Shown piece by piece: positions 7,177 through 16,225 of a stretch of DNA of 34,214 nucleotides; the first letter of the stretch is position 1, and each line of letters begins with the position of its first letter. The notes under the pieces were generated by a model. The model was given only the letters and a program-made list of their open reading frames with translations, ran no database searches and was not told where the DNA came from. The DNA lies in assembly GCF_002891435.1 (NCBI RefSeq), contig NZ_POUC01000031.1, positions 1 through 34,214 on the forward strand. Direction: 5' to 3'. Made by a program: the position numbers and the translations under genes. The stretch comes from Streptomyces cahuitamycinicus (GTDB lineage Bacteria > Actinomycetota > Actinomycetes > Streptomycetales > Streptomycetaceae).

Positions 7177-8700
7177 GTGCCTCATACCATCGACGAGGCC
7201 TTCACGGCCCTCCCCCTACGCCCCCTCGCCGACGCGGCCTTGGCACGCGCGCGTGCGCTCGGCGCCGAGCACGCGGACTTCCGGTTCGAGCGGGTGCGGG
7301 GCGCCTCCTGGCGGTTCCGGGACGCCAAGCCCGCCGGGTCCTCGGACACCACCGACCTCGGGTACGCGGTGCGCGTGGTGCACGGCGGCAGCTGGGGTTT
7401 CGCGTCCGGTGTCGACCTCACCCTGGACGCCGCCGCCAGGGTCGCCGGGCAGGCGGTGGCGATGGCGAAGCTGTCCGCCCAGGTGATCAGGGCGGCGGGG
7501 TCGGACGAGCGCGTGGAGCTGGCCGGCGAGCCGGTGCACGCCGAGAAGACGTGGATCTCGTCGTACGAGATCGACCCCTTCTCCGTGCCCGACGAGGAGA
7601 AGGCCGGGCTGATCGCGGAGTGGAGCGCGCGGCTGCTGGCGGCCGACGGGGTCGACCACGTCGACGCCTCCCTGCTCACCGTCCACGAGAACAAGTTCTA
7701 CGCCGACACCGCCGGGACCGTGACCACACAGCAGCGTGTGCGGCTGCACCCGGTGTTCAACGCGGTGTCGGTGGACGAGTCGAGCGGCGAGTTCGACTCC
7801 ATGCGCACGCTCGCTCCGCCCGTGGGACGCGGCTGGGAGTACCTGCGGGGCACCGGCTGGGACTGGGAGGGCGAGCTGGAGCGGATCCCGGAGCTGCTCG
7901 CCGAGAAGATGCGCGCCCCCAGCGTCGAGGCGGGCCTGTACGACCTGGTCGTCGACCCGTCCAACCTGTGGCTGACCATCCACGAATCGATCGGGCACGC
8001 CACCGAACTGGACCGCGCGCTCGGCTACGAGGCCGCCTACGCCGGCACCTCCTTCGCCACCTTCGACCAGCTGGGCAAGCTGCGCTACGGCTCGGAGCTG
8101 ATGAACGTCACCGGCGACCGCACCGCCGAGCACGGCCTGGCCACCATCGGCTACGACGACGAGGGCGTCGCGGGCCAGTCCTGGGACCTGGTCAAGGACG
8201 GCACGCTCGTCGGCTACCAGCTGGACCGGCGGATCGCGAGGCTGACCGGCTTCGAACGGTCCAACGGCTGCGCCTACGCCGACTCCCCCGGGCACGTGCC
8301 GGTACAGCGCATGGCGAACGTCTCGCTGCGGCCGGACCCGGCCGGGATGTCGACCGAGGATCTGATCGGGGGCGTGGAGCGCGGCATCTACGTCGTCGGC
8401 GACCGGTCCTGGTCGATCGACATGCAGCGCTACAACTTCCAGTTCACCGGCCAGCGCTTCTACCGGATCGAGAACGGGCGGCTCGCCGGGCAGCTGCGCG
8501 ATGTCGCCTACCAGGCGACGACCACCGACTTCTGGGGCTCCATGGCCGCGGTGGGCGGGCCGCAGACCTATGTGCTCGGTGGCGCCTTCAACTGCGGCAA
8601 GGCCCAGCCGGGTCAGGTCGCCTCGGTGTCGCACGGCTGCCCGTCGGCCCTTTTCAAGGGTGTCAACATCCTCAATACGACCCAGGAGGCCGGTCGATGA
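7177..8700 (+). CDS. tldD: TldD family metallopeptidase, catalytic subunit
   Basis: TldD is the zinc-bearing subunit of the TldD/TldE peptidase, known in Escherichia coli for trimming the microcin B17 precursor and degrading the antitoxin CcdA. The 507-residue protein carries the HExxxH metal site as HESIGH (residues 269-274), followed by the conserved ELDRALGYEAAYAGTSFAT region, and ends with the typical glycine-rich tail including GGAFNCGKAQPGQ. GTG at 7177 is chosen because homologues begin at PHTIDEAF; the ribosome binding site AAAGAG is weak. tldE follows with a four-base overlap, so the subunits are translationally coupled. The natural substrate in Streptomyces cannot be read from the sequence. 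Confidence 0.9.
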   Translation: MPHTIDEAFTALPLRPLADAALARARALGAEHADFRFERVRGASWRFRDAKPAGSSDTTDLGYAVRVVHGGSWGFASGVDLTLDAAARVAGQAVAMAKLSAQVIRAAGSDERVELAGEPVHAEKTWISSYEIDPFSVPDEEKAGLIAEWSARLLAADGVDHVDASLLTVHENKFYADTAGTVTTQQRVRLHPVFNAVSVDESSGEFDSMRTLAPPVGRGWEYLRGTGWDWEGELERIPELLAEKMRAPSVEAGLYDLVVDPSNLWLTIHESIGHATELDRALGYEAAYAGTSFATFDQLGKLRYGSELMNVTGDRTAEHGLATIGYDDEGVAGQSWDLVKDGTLVGYQLDRRIARLTGFERSNGCAYADSPGHVPVQRMANVSLRPDPAGMSTEDLIGGVERGIYVVGDRSWSIDMQRYNFQFTGQRFYRIENGRLAGQLRDVAYQATTTDFWGSMAAVGGPQTYVLGGAFNCGKAQPGQVASVSHGCPSALFKGVNILNTTQEAGR

Positions 8701-10091
8701 GCGCGCGTTCCAGCAAGCCGCACGAGGTCGTCGAGCGCGCCCTCGAACTGTCCCGGGCGGACGGCTGTGTCGTCATCGCCGACGAGCAGTCCACCGCCAA
8801 TCTGCGCTGGGCGGGCAACGCGCTGACCACGAACGGTGTCACGCGCGGGCGCACGCTCACCGTGGTCGCCACGGTCGACGGCAAGGAGGGCACGGCCTCC
8901 GGGGTCGTGTCACGGTCCGCCGTGACCCCCGACGAGCTGGAGCCCCTGGTGCGGGCCGCCGAGGCCGCCGCGCGCGGCGCCGGGCCCGCCGAGGACGCGC
9001 AGCCGCTGGTCTCGGGCGGGGAGCGGTCGCCGGAGTACACCGAGGCGCCCGCCGAGACCTCGTCCGCCGTGTTCGCCGACTTCGCCCCCGCGCTCGGCGA
9101 GGCCTTCGCACGCGCGCGTGCGGGCGGCCGGGAACTGTACGGCTTCGCCAACCACGAGATGGTGTCGTCGTACGTCGGTACGTCCACCGGGCTGCGGCTG
9201 CGCCACGACCAGCCCAACGGGACGCTGGAGCTGAACGCCAAGTCCCCCGACCGGACCCGGTCCGCGTGGGCCGGGCACTCCACGCGGGACTTCAAGGACG
9301 TCGACCCGGCGGCGCTGGACGCGGAGCTGGCGGTGCGCCTGGGGTGGGCCGAGCGGCGCGTGGAGCTGCCCGCCGGGCGCTACGAGACGCTGCTGCCGCC
9401 GACAGCCGTGGCGGACCTGCTGATCTACCAGATGTGGTCGGCGTCGGGCCGGGACGCGGTCGAGGGCCGCACGGTGTTCTCCAAGCCGGGCGGCGGCACC
9501 CGGGTCGGCGAAAAGCTGACCGGCCTGCCGCTGACCCTGCGCAGCGACCCGGGCGAGCCCGGCCTGGAGTCGGCGCCCTTCGTGATCGCGCACTCCTCCG
9601 GGGGTGACCAGTCGGTGTTCGACAACGGGCTGCCGCTCGCGGCCACCGAGTGGATGCGCGAGGGCGAGCTGCGGCACCTGACGACCAGCCGCCACAGCGC
9701 GGGCCTGACCGGGCTGCCCGTGGCGCCGGTCATCGACAACATCGTCCTGGACGGGGGCGAGGACCGGTCCCTGGACGAGATGGTCGCGAACACCGGGCGC
9801 GGGCTGCTGCTGACCTGCCTGTGGTACATCCGGGAGGTCGACCCGGCCTCACTGCTGCTCACCGGCCTGACCCGGGACGGCGTCTACCTCGTGGAGAACG
9901 GCGAGGTGACGGGCGAGGTGAACAACTTCCGGTTCAACGAGTCGCCGGTCGGAGTGCTCGGCCGCGCCACCGAGGCGGGGCGGACCGAGAAGACGTTGCC
10001 CAGGGAGTGGAGCGACTGGTTCACCAGGGCCGCGATGCCGGCCCTGCGGGTGCCGGATTTCAATATGAGCTCTGTCAGCCAGGGCGTATAA
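8697..10091 (+). CDS. tldE: TldE/PmbA family protein, partner subunit of TldD
   Basis: The 464-residue protein is the second subunit of the TldD/E heterodimeric peptidase. It has the same overall fold as TldD but no HExxxH motif, as usual for TldE/PmbA, which helps form the substrate channel. Family features are the N-terminal region with [16 protein letters not shown], the central [15 protein letters not shown] region and the C-terminal [18 protein letters not shown] at 8697 overlaps the tldD stop (ATGA) and has AGGAGG upstream. tyrS follows after 43 bases and may share the transcript. Confidence 0.9.
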   Translation: MSARSSKPHEVVERALELSRADGCVVIADEQSTANLRWAGNALTTNGVTRGRTLTVVATVDGKEGTASGVVSRSAVTPDELEPLVRAAEAAARGAGPAEDAQPLVSGGERSPEYTEAPAETSSAVFADFAPALGEAFARARAGGRELYGFANHEMVSSYVGTSTGLRLRHDQPNGTLELNAKSPDRTRSAWAGHSTRDFKDVDPAALDAELAVRLGWAERRVELPAGRYETLLPPTAVADLLIYQMWSASGRDAVEGRTVFSKPGGGTRVGEKLTGLPLTLRSDPGEPGLESAPFVIAHSSGGDQSVFDNGLPLAATEWMREGELRHLTTSRHSAGLTGLPVAPVIDNIVLDGGEDRSLDEMVANTGRGLLLTCLWYIREVDPASLLLTGLTRDGVYLVENGEVTGEVNNFRFNESPVGVLGRATEAGRTEKTLPREWSDWFTRAAMPALRVPDFNMSSVSQGV

Positions 10092-10092
10092 C

Positions 10093-10130
10093 CTCGTACC
10101 TGATTACGAGCCCACCCGAGGAGATACGAG
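10093..10130 (+). other. short hairpin and repeated TACGAG in the tyrS leader
   Basis: CTCGTA (10093-10098) and TACGAG (10105-10110) form a 6-bp hairpin just after the tldE stop, and a third TACGAG follows at 10125-10130 just before the tyrS start. The repeat would allow two alternative pairings with CTCGTA. The stretch is too short for a T-box and may be chance. Confidence 0.35.
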
Positions 10131-10134
10131 AACC

Positions 10135-11403
10135 GTGACGGACATCGTCGACGAGCTGAAGTGGCGCGGGCTGTTCGCCCTGTCCACTGACGAGGACGCT
10201 TTGCGCAAGGCGCTCGCGGACGGTCCCGTCACGTTTTATTGCGGCTTCGACCCGACGGCGCCGTCGCTGCACGTGGGGCACCTGGTGCAGGTGCTCACCG
10301 TGCGCCGGCTCCAGCAGGCCGGCCACCGGCCGCTGGCGCTGGTCGGCGGTGCCACGGGCCTGATCGGCGACCCGCGCCCGACCGCCGAGCGCACGCTGAA
10401 CGACCCGGAGACGGTCACCGGCTGGGTCGGCAGGCTGCGCGCCCAGATCGAGCCGTTCCTGGACTTCGAGGGCGAGAACGCGGCCGTCATGGTCAACAAC
10501 CTCGACTGGACGGAGAACCTCTCCGCGATCGAGTTCCTCCGCGACATCGGCAAGCACTTCCGGGTCAACAAGATGCTGACGAAGGACTCCGTGGCCCGGC
10601 GCCTGGAGTCCTCCGAGGGCATCAGCTACACGGAGTTCAGCTACCAGCTGCTGCAGGGCATGGACTTCCTCCAGCTGTACCGGCGCTACGGCTGCACGCT
10701 GCAGCAGGGCGGCAGCGACCAGTGGGGCAACCTCACGGCGGGCCTGGACCTGATCCACCGCCTGGAGCCCGACGCGAGCGCGCACGCGCTGGCGACGCCG
10801 CTGATGACCAAGGCGGACGGCACCAAGTTCGGCAAGACCGAGGGCGGCGCCGTCTGGCTGGACCCGGAGATGACGACGCCGTACGCGTTCTACCAGTTCT
10901 GGCTGAACGTGGACGACCGGGACATCTCGAAGTACATGCGCATCCTGTCCTTCCGCTCCCGTGCGGAGCTGGAGGAGCTGGAGGAGCAGACCGAGGAGCG
11001 TCCGCAGGCCCGGGCCGCGCAGCGGGCCCTGGCCGAGGAGCTGACGACGCTGGTGCACGGCGCTGACCAGACGGCCGCCGTGATCGCCGCGTCCAAGGCC
11101 CTCTTCGGGCAGGGCGAGCTGGCGGAGCTCGACGAGCGGACCCTGGCGGCGGCCCTGTCGGAGGTGCCGCACATCCGGGTCGCCGAGCTCGGCCCGGCCG
11201 TGGACCTGTTCGCCGAGGTCGGCCTGGTGGCCAGCAAGTCGGCCGCGCGCCGCACGGTCAAGGAGGGCGGCGCCTACGTGAACAACGTCAAGGTCGCCGG
11301 CGAGGACGCGGTCCCCGCCAAGGAGGACCTGCTGCACGGCCGCTGGCTGGTGCTGCGCCGGGGCAAGAAGAACCTGGCGGCGGTCGAGGTCACGGGCGTC
11401 TGA
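10135..11403 (+). CDS. tyrS: tyrosyl-tRNA synthetase
   Basis: TyrS charges tRNA-Tyr with tyrosine. The 422-residue class I synthetase has Y35 in [11 protein letters not shown], the HIGH signature as HVGH (46-49), and the KMSKS-equivalent KFGKT (231-235). A C-terminal S4 RNA-binding domain (about 355-415, [19 protein letters not shown]) is present. Length matches the bacterial TyrS1 type. GTG at 10135 has GAGGAG about 11 bases upstream. It follows tldE after 43 bases and ends before a strong bidirectional terminator. Confidence 0.95.
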   Translation: MTDIVDELKWRGLFALSTDEDALRKALADGPVTFYCGFDPTAPSLHVGHLVQVLTVRRLQQAGHRPLALVGGATGLIGDPRPTAERTLNDPETVTGWVGRLRAQIEPFLDFEGENAAVMVNNLDWTENLSAIEFLRDIGKHFRVNKMLTKDSVARRLESSEGISYTEFSYQLLQGMDFLQLYRRYGCTLQQGGSDQWGNLTAGLDLIHRLEPDASAHALATPLMTKADGTKFGKTEGGAVWLDPEMTTPYAFYQFWLNVDDRDISKYMRILSFRSRAELEELEEQTEERPQARAAQRALAEELTTLVHGADQTAAVIAASKALFGQGELAELDERTLAAALSEVPHIRVAELGPAVDLFAEVGLVASKSAARRTVKEGGAYVNNVKVAGEDAVPAKEDLLHGRWLVLRRGKKNLAAVEVTGV

Positions 11404-11429
11404 GGGCAGCGTTCGTACGGTGAGCGCAG

Positions 11430-11468
11430 GAAGGGGGTGGTCTCCGGTTGCCGGAGTCCGCCCCCTTC
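11430..11468. terminator. terminator shared by tyrS and the convergent small membrane gene
   Basis: An 18-bp stem (11430-11447 with 11451-11468) with a three-base loop, one G-U type pair and one mismatch lies 27 bases after tyrS and 14 bases beyond the end of the leftward gene at 11482. Confidence 0.85.
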
Positions 11469-11481
11469 GCCGTGCGCCCCG

Positions 11482-11757
11482 TCATGCCCTGCGTTTGTCT
11501 CGCCTGGCCGCCGTCCAGGCCCGGTCGCCGAGACCGACGAGGATGACCGCGGCCACCAGTTGGAAGAGGTGCCGCCACCAGTCGATGCCCGACGTGGCGT
11601 CGACACCGGCCGCCCGGGCGATGGCGTTGCCGGCGATGCCGCCGATCATGCCCAGGATGACGGTCAGCCACAGGGGGATGTGCTGCTTGCCCGGAATGAT
11701 CGCTTTGGCGAGCAGACCGAGTACCAGTCCTACGATGATCGCCCACAACCAGCCCAT
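11482..11757 (-). CDS. GlsB/YeaQ/YmgE family stress-associated membrane protein
   Basis: The 91-residue protein has three hydrophobic segments: GWLWAIIVGLVLGLLAKAI, then PLWLTVILGMIGGIAGNAIA, then LFQLVAAVILVGLGDRAW. The conserved core with KxIIPGKQ and GGIxGNxI is the GlsB/YeaQ/YmgE pattern, previously labelled transglycosylase-associated. Function is not settled; members are often stress-induced. ATG at 11757 has AGGAGG upstream. It is divergent from the DUF3099 gene across 245 bases in which I saw no clear promoter. Confidence 0.85.
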   Translation of the reverse strand: MGWLWAIIVGLVLGLLAKAIIPGKQHIPLWLTVILGMIGGIAGNAIARAAGVDATSGIDWWRHLFQLVAAVILVGLGDRAWTAARRDKRRA

Positions 11758-12002
11758 TGCTGCCTCCTCAGTACGGCTCGACGTGAGCACTACGGCCAGT
11801 GTCGGCCCAGGTGCCGTACGCCGCATGCCGACGCGGGCCGTACGTGCCACGGCGCAGTCCGTTCGCCCCGGCGGTGCGCCACCCGGTCTCGTGACCGGCG
11901 CAGCCGCGGCGTAACGTGGGAGCTGTCCCGGTCAGGTCCCCCGGCCGACCGAGGGCGGCTACGGGGCGGGGAGAGTCCGATACGGGCGGATGGTGGAACG
12001 CG

Positions 12003-12398
12003 ATGCGGAAGCAGGATGGTGGCGGCAACGTCCAGGTTTTCCGGATCACCGGCGCCCGGACGGGACTCCAGGAGGACGTACGCAGGCGGCAGCGCCGGTA
12101 CGTGATCTCGATGACGGTCCGCACGATCTCGGTGATCCTCGCGGCCACGTTGTGGAACGTCGAACGGCACGTCGCCATCGTGGCGTTGGTGCTCGGGCTG
12201 GTGCTGCCGTACGTCGCCGTGGTGATCGCGAACGCCGGGCGCGAGAACGCGCCGTCTCTGCCGTCGACGTTCGTGGCGCCGCCGGTGCGGCCGATGATCT
12301 CGCCGTCGGCTCCGGACGACGGGCCGGCGGCGGCCGGCGCGGAAGATGCCGTGTCCGAGCCGGTCCCGGGTGCGCGGGACGAGACGCCCGAGCGGTAG
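12003..12398 (+). CDS. DUF3099-type small membrane protein
   Basis: The 131-residue protein has a basic N-terminus containing FRITGARTGLQEDVRRRQRRYVISM, typical of actinobacterial DUF3099 proteins, two hydrophobic segments (VRTISVILAATLWN and HVAIVALVLGLVLPYVAVVIA) and an acidic, Pro/Ala-rich C-terminal tail. No function is known for the family. ATG at 12003 has GGTGGAA upstream. A GGGAAG-TCAT-CTTCCC hairpin at 12432-12447 is a candidate terminator. Confidence 0.7.
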   Translation: MRKQDGGGNVQVFRITGARTGLQEDVRRRQRRYVISMTVRTISVILAATLWNVERHVAIVALVLGLVLPYVAVVIANAGRENAPSLPSTFVAPPVRPMISPSAPDDGPAAAGAEDAVSEPVPGARDETPER

Positions 12399-12555
12399 GT
12401 GCGCCGGGGGAAGATCACCGGCGATCGGGGAGGGAAGTCATCTTCCCGCCAAGCTCAAGAAAAGCTCAGATCAATCATGTTGTTCCAGTGCCGGGCCCGG
12501 GGTGTTGCGTGACATACTTCGTACGCGCTCCGCATCCCCCGTCGGAGCGACGGAC

Positions 12556-12598
12556 CGACGCCGGGCAGCTCCCCCCGTGGCTGCTCGGCGTCGCCTTT
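12556..12598 (+). terminator. terminator-like hairpin in the leader of the small zinc-ligand gene
   Basis: Arms of 14 bp (12556-12569 and 12580-12593) with a single G-U type position and a ten-base loop are followed by CCTTTT, the form of an intrinsic terminator. A second hairpin (GCTCCG 12528-12533 with CGGAGC 12543-12548) lies just upstream. Both precede the gene at 12615 and lie more than 150 bases after the DUF3099 stop, so they could end the upstream transcript or attenuate the downstream one. Confidence 0.65.
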
Positions 12599-12614
12599 TC
12601 TGTGAGACGAAGCT

Positions 12615-12827
12615 GTGAGTGACGAGACGCCCATCTGTTCCGCGAAGGGCTGCCGGGCCGGGGCCGTGTGGGTCCTGGCGTGGAACAACCCGAAGATCCA
12701 CACGCCGGATCGGCGCAAGACGTGGCTGGCCTGTGAGGAGCACCGCGAGCACCTGTCGCAGTTCCTCGGCGTGCGGGGGTTCCTGAAGGACGTGGTCCTG
12801 CTCGAGGAGTGGGAAGAGACCCGCTAG
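12615..12827 (+). CDS. small protein with potential zinc ligands, unknown function
   Basis: The 70-residue protein has C8 and C13 near the N-terminus (ICSAKGCRAGAVW) and C40, H43 and H46 (LACEEHREHL), a spacing that could bind one zinc ion. The segment WVLAWNNPKIHTPDRRKTW is Trp-rich. It looks like a conserved actinobacterial hypothetical protein; I assign no function. GTG at 12615 lacks a good ribosome binding site. It ends five bases before the convergent moaA end, leaving no room for a terminator between them. Confidence 0.7.
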   Translation: MSDETPICSAKGCRAGAVWVLAWNNPKIHTPDRRKTWLACEEHREHLSQFLGVRGFLKDVVLLEEWEETR

Positions 12828-12831
12828 GCCG

Positions 12832-13821
12832 TCATCCTCCGATGGCCGACATCGGCCGGTCGGGCTGTACGAACGTCGGGTCGTCCAGGCCCGCTCCCGC
12901 CTTCTTGCCCCACATCGCGAGGCGCCAGATGCGGGCGATCTCCTCGTCGGGGGCGCCGGATCGCAGGGCGGCGCGCAGGTCGGTCTCCTCCTGGGCGAAC
13001 AGGCAGGTGCGGACCTGGCCGTCGGCGGTGAGGCGGGTGCGGTCGCAGGCCGCGCAGAACGGGCGGGTGACGGAGGCGATGACGCCGACCACGTGCGGCC
13101 CGCCGTCCACCAGCCAGCGCTCCGCCGGGGCCGAACCGCGCTTCTCCTCGCCCTCGGCGGTCAGCTCGAAGCGCGTGCGCAGCGAGGTCAGGATGTCCCC
13201 GGCGGTGATCATGCCGTCGCGCTTCCAGCCGTGCTGGGCGTCCAGCGGCATCTGCTCGATGAAACGCAGTTCGTAGTCGTGCTCCACGGCCCAGGCCAGA
13301 AGCTCGGGGGCCTCGTCGTCGTTGAGGCCCGGCATCAGGACCGAGTTGACCTTGACCGGGGTCAGGCCCGCGTCTCGGGCGGCGTACAGGCCCTCGATGA
13401 CGTCCTTGTGGCGGTCGCGGCGGGTGAGGGTCTTGAAGACCTCCGGGCGCAGGGTGTCCAGGGAGACGTTGACCCGGTCCAGGCCCGCCGCCTTCAGGGC
13501 CGCCGCCGTGCGCTTGAGGCCGATGCCGTTGGTGGTCAGCGACATCTGGGGGCGCGGCTCCAGGGCCGCGACGCGCTCGACGATGCCGGCCAGGCCCGGG
13601 CGCAGCAACGGCTCGCCGCCGGTGAAGCGCACTTCCTCGATGCCGAGGGAGGTGACCGCGATGTCGATCAGGCGGACGATCTCGTCGTCCGTGAGCAGGT
13701 CCGGCTTGGCCAGCCACTGCAGGCCCTCCTCGGGCATGCAGTACGTACAGCGCAGATTGCACCGGTCGGTCAGCGAGACCCTCAGGTCGGTGGCCACCCG
13801 GCCGTATGTGTCGATGAGCAC
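12832..13821 (-). CDS. moaA: GTP 3',8-cyclase MoaA, radical SAM
   Basis: MoaA converts GTP to 3',8-cyclo-GTP, the first step of molybdenum cofactor synthesis. The 329-residue protein has the radical-SAM cluster ligands C21, C25 and C28 (CNLRCTYC), the SAM-binding FTGGEPLLR segment, and the second cluster ligands C256, C259 and C273 (CAACDRTR...TC). The C-terminal Gly-Gly, needed for activity in the family, is present (SAIGG). GTG at 13821 is chosen because the conserved region starts at LIDTYGRVATDLRVS; GGAGGG lies upstream. No other molybdopterin gene is adjacent. Confidence 0.95.
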   Translation of the reverse strand: MLIDTYGRVATDLRVSLTDRCNLRCTYCMPEEGLQWLAKPDLLTDDEIVRLIDIAVTSLGIEEVRFTGGEPLLRPGLAGIVERVAALEPRPQMSLTTNGIGLKRTAAALKAAGLDRVNVSLDTLRPEVFKTLTRRDRHKDVIEGLYAARDAGLTPVKVNSVLMPGLNDDEAPELLAWAVEHDYELRFIEQMPLDAQHGWKRDGMITAGDILTSLRTRFELTAEGEEKRGSAPAERWLVDGGPHVVGVIASVTRPFCAACDRTRLTADGQVRTCLFAQEETDLRAALRSGAPDEEIARIWRLAMWGKKAGAGLDDPTFVQPDRPMSAIGG

Positions 13822-13931
13822 GTGGGCCCCCTCCCTCGTCGCGGATCCTGCGTGCGGCACGGTTTCTCCGACACCCGCGAGCCTACGCGACCGTACCGGC
13901 AACGCCACAGGCCCGATCCCACGACGCGGGA

Positions 13932-13977
13932 CGCGGCCGTGCCGCAGGGACCTGGAGGTTCCTACGACACGGCCGCG
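13932..13977 (-). terminator. hairpin downstream of the symporter gene
   Basis: Perfect 10-bp arms (CGCGGCCGTG 13932-13941 and its complement 13968-13977) with a smaller internal hairpin lie 16 bases after the symporter stop and before the moaA start. No T-run follows. Confidence 0.65.
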
Positions 13978-13992
13978 CGGGAGGGGCCGGGT

Positions 13993-15618
13993 TCAGTGGG
14001 CTCCGGTGCCGGTCAGGGACCGTACCTCCAGCTCCGCGTACTTCTTGACGTCGGGCTCCTCCTTGGACAGGACCGTACCGAGCCAGCCCATCAGGAAGCC
14101 GAACGGGATGGAGATGATGCCCGGGTTCTTCAGCGGGAACCAGGCGAAGTCGACCTCGGGGAACATCGCCTTGGGGTCGCCGGAGACGACGGGCGAGAAC
14201 AGCACCAGGCCGACCGCGACGATCAGACCGCCGTAGATCGACCACAGGGCGCCCTGGGTGGTGAAGCGCTTCCAGAACAGGCTGTAGAGGATCGTCGGCA
14301 GGTTGGCGGAGGCCGCGACCGCGAAGGCGAGCGCGACCAGGCCGGCCACGTTCAGGTCGCGGGCGAGGGCTCCGAGGGCGATGGAGACGACACCGATGAA
14401 GACGGTCGCCCAGCGGGCCGCACGCACTTCCTCGGCGCCGGAGGCCTGCCCCTTGCGGATGACGTTGGCGTAGATGTCGTGCGCGAAGGAGGACGACGAG
14501 GCGAGGGTGAGGCCGGCCACGACGGCGAGGATGGTCGCGAAGGCGACCGCCGAGATCGTGGCGAGCAGGATCGCGCCCCAGGTCGAGTCGACGCCGCCCA
14601 GATGCAGGGCGAGCAGGGGTGCCGCCGTGTTGCCGGACGGGTTGGACGCGATGATCTCATCCTGCGAGATGAGCGCCGCGGCGCCGAAGCCCAGCGCGAT
14701 GGTCATCAGGTAGAAGCCGCCGATGATGCCGATCGCCCAGTTCACGGACTTACGGGCGGCCTTGGCGTCGGGCACCGTGTAGAAGCGGATCAGGATGTGC
14801 GGCAGGCCGGCGGTGCCGAGCACCAGGGCGATGCCGAGGGAGATGAAGTCCAGCTTGGAGGTGCCGGTCAAGCCGTACTGGAGACCGGGCTCCAGGAAGG
14901 CGGCGCCCTTGCCGCTGTTCTCGGCGGCCGTGCCGAGCAGGTCGGAGATGTTGAAGTTGAACTTCAGCAGCACCAGGAAGGTGATCAGGAGGGTGCCGCC
15001 GATGAGCAGCACGGCCTTGACCATCTGGACCCAGGTGGTGCCCTTCATACCGCCGATGGAGACGTACACGACCATCAGGAGGCCGACGAGGGCCACGATG
15101 AGGATCTTGCCGGCGTCGGAGGTGATGCCGAGCAGCAGCGAGACGAGGACGCCCGCTCCGGCCATCTGGGCCAGCAGGTAGAAGATCGACACGACGATCG
15201 TGGACGTACCGGCGGCGGTGCGCACCGGGCGCTGGCGCATGCGGTAGGCGAGGACGTCGCCCATGGTGTAGCGGCCGGAGTTGCGCAGCGGCTCTGCGAC
15301 CAGGAGCAGGGCGACCAGCCAGGCGACCAGGAAGCCGATGGAGTACAGGAAGCCGTCGTAGCCGAAGAGGGCGATGGCGCCGGCGATGCCGAGGAACGAC
15401 GCGGCCGACATGTAGTCGCCGGAGACCGCGAGTCCGTTCTGGAAGGCGCTGAACTGGCGGCCGCCCGCGTAGAAGTCGGCGGCGTCCTTGGTCTGGCGGC
15501 CCGCCCAGACGGTGATGCCGAGCGTGGCCAGGACGAACAGCGCGAACAGGGTGATGATCAGCGGGCGGTGCTCGCTGGCCTCGTTCGCGGCGAGGAAGGT
15601 CTGCTGTACGGGGCTCAT
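13993..15618 (-). CDS. actP: sodium:solute symporter family, ActP-like acetate/monocarboxylate permease
   Basis: The 541-residue polytopic protein has about 13 hydrophobic segments and the SSS-family pattern, including DFYAGGRQFSAFQNGLAVSGDYMSAASFLG near the N-terminus and GTAGLPHILIRFYTVPDAKAARKSV centrally. These match the ActP/MctC branch, which imports acetate, pyruvate or propionate with a cation. ATG at 15618 has GGAGAG upstream and overlaps the stop of the DUF485 gene, the usual yjcH-actP arrangement. Substrate is inferred from family and partner gene. ActP is the E. coli name; the corynebacterial equivalent is MctC. Confidence 0.85.
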   Translation of the reverse strand: MSPVQQTFLAANEASEHRPLIITLFALFVLATLGITVWAGRQTKDAADFYAGGRQFSAFQNGLAVSGDYMSAASFLGIAGAIALFGYDGFLYSIGFLVAWLVALLLVAEPLRNSGRYTMGDVLAYRMRQRPVRTAAGTSTIVVSIFYLLAQMAGAGVLVSLLLGITSDAGKILIVALVGLLMVVYVSIGGMKGTTWVQMVKAVLLIGGTLLITFLVLLKFNFNISDLLGTAAENSGKGAAFLEPGLQYGLTGTSKLDFISLGIALVLGTAGLPHILIRFYTVPDAKAARKSVNWAIGIIGGFYLMTIALGFGAAALISQDEIIASNPSGNTAAPLLALHLGGVDSTWGAILLATISAVAFATILAVVAGLTLASSSSFAHDIYANVIRKGQASGAEEVRAARWATVFIGVVSIALGALARDLNVAGLVALAFAVAASANLPTILYSLFWKRFTTQGALWSIYGGLIVAVGLVLFSPVVSGDPKAMFPEVDFAWFPLKNPGIISIPFGFLMGWLGTVLSKEEPDVKKYAELEVRSLTGTGAH

Positions 15619-15971
15619 GCGCCGCTCTCCATCCGGGTCTTGATGGCCTCGGCCTTGGGGTCGAGCTTCGCGGCGGCGTGCCGCGAGTACCACCAGGCGA
15701 TGAGGAACGTGGTGACGAACTGGGCGATGCCGAGGACGAAGGCGACGTTGATGTTGCCGAACAGCTTGGTGCCCATGAAGCCGCCCGCGTAGTTCGAGAG
15801 CAGGACGTACAGCAGGTACCAGGCGATGAAGCCGACGGTCAGCGGGAAGGCGAAGGAGCGGTGGGAGCGGCGCAGTTCACCGAACTCCGCGCTCGCCTGC
15901 ACCTCCGCGAACTCCTCGGGTGAGGGGAGTTTGTGTTGCTCTTTCGAGGGGGGCGGTGCGTCGGTGGCCAC
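15615..15971 (-). CDS. DUF485 (YjcH-type) membrane protein, symporter partner
   Basis: The 118-residue protein has a hydrophilic N-terminus (VATDAPPPSKEQHKLPSP), the DUF485 core LRRSHRSFAFPLTVGFIAWY leading into the first membrane helix, and a second helix INVAFVLGIAQFVTTFLIAWWY followed by a basic tail. DUF485 proteins are almost always encoded with ActP-type symporters and are thought to assist them. GTG at 15971 has GAGGAGA at good spacing. The four-base overlap with the symporter start indicates translational coupling. Confidence 0.85.
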   Translation of the reverse strand: MATDAPPPSKEQHKLPSPEEFAEVQASAEFGELRRSHRSFAFPLTVGFIAWYLLYVLLSNYAGGFMGTKLFGNINVAFVLGIAQFVTTFLIAWWYSRHAAAKLDPKAEAIKTRMESGA

Positions 15972-16061
15972 GGAGTCTCCTCGCAATGACGGAAGCGGTT
16001 GGGAACGGGGGCGGAGGCGAGAGTCCTCGCGCTCCTTGCTCAACGTCACGGCGGCACGCGG

Positions 16062-16104
16062 GAACCGGTTCAAACGACCGGCGTTCTTTCCGAAGTCGTT
16101 TCGG
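16062..16104. promoter_or_regulatory. palindromes in the symporter/protease divergent region
   Basis: The 254-base gap between the DUF485 start and the first protease holds a perfect palindrome GAACCGGTTC (16062-16071) and an inverted repeat CCGAA-GTCGT-TTCGG (16090-16104). Both lie 90-135 bases upstream of the leftward operon and may be operators. Confidence 0.4.
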
Positions 16105-16168
16105 CAAAGCGTTGCTGGCCAGCGAGAGGCCGGGATAGCTTCGCCCTGCACCACCACGTCATGTACCT

Positions 16169-16194
16169 GCCCGAGCACCACCTGTGCCTCGGGC
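16169..16194 (+). terminator. terminator-like hairpin ahead of the first protease gene
   Basis: GCCCGAG (16169-16175) pairs with CTCGGGC (16188-16194); the stem extends through GCAC/GTGC with one bulge, and CGGTTTCGTTT follows. It lies about 30 bases before the protease ATG, where an attenuator would sit. Confidence 0.5.
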
Positions 16195-16225
16195 CGGTTT
16201 CGTTTCCGGAGGATGTGGAGACCCC

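Noticed and set aside
7236-9122. GCACGCGCGCGTGC palindromes in tldD and tldE
   Set aside because: They encode Ala-Arg-Ala-Arg with preferred codons and are explained by coding bias.
10093-10134. T-box riboswitch ahead of tyrS
   Set aside because: The gap is only 43 bases and lacks the long stem I and T-box consensus.
12832-15792. Very long plus-strand frame opposite moaA and the symporter
   Set aside because: It runs antisense across two well-identified genes and is rich in Gln, Gly, Asp and Arg, as expected for an antisense shadow.
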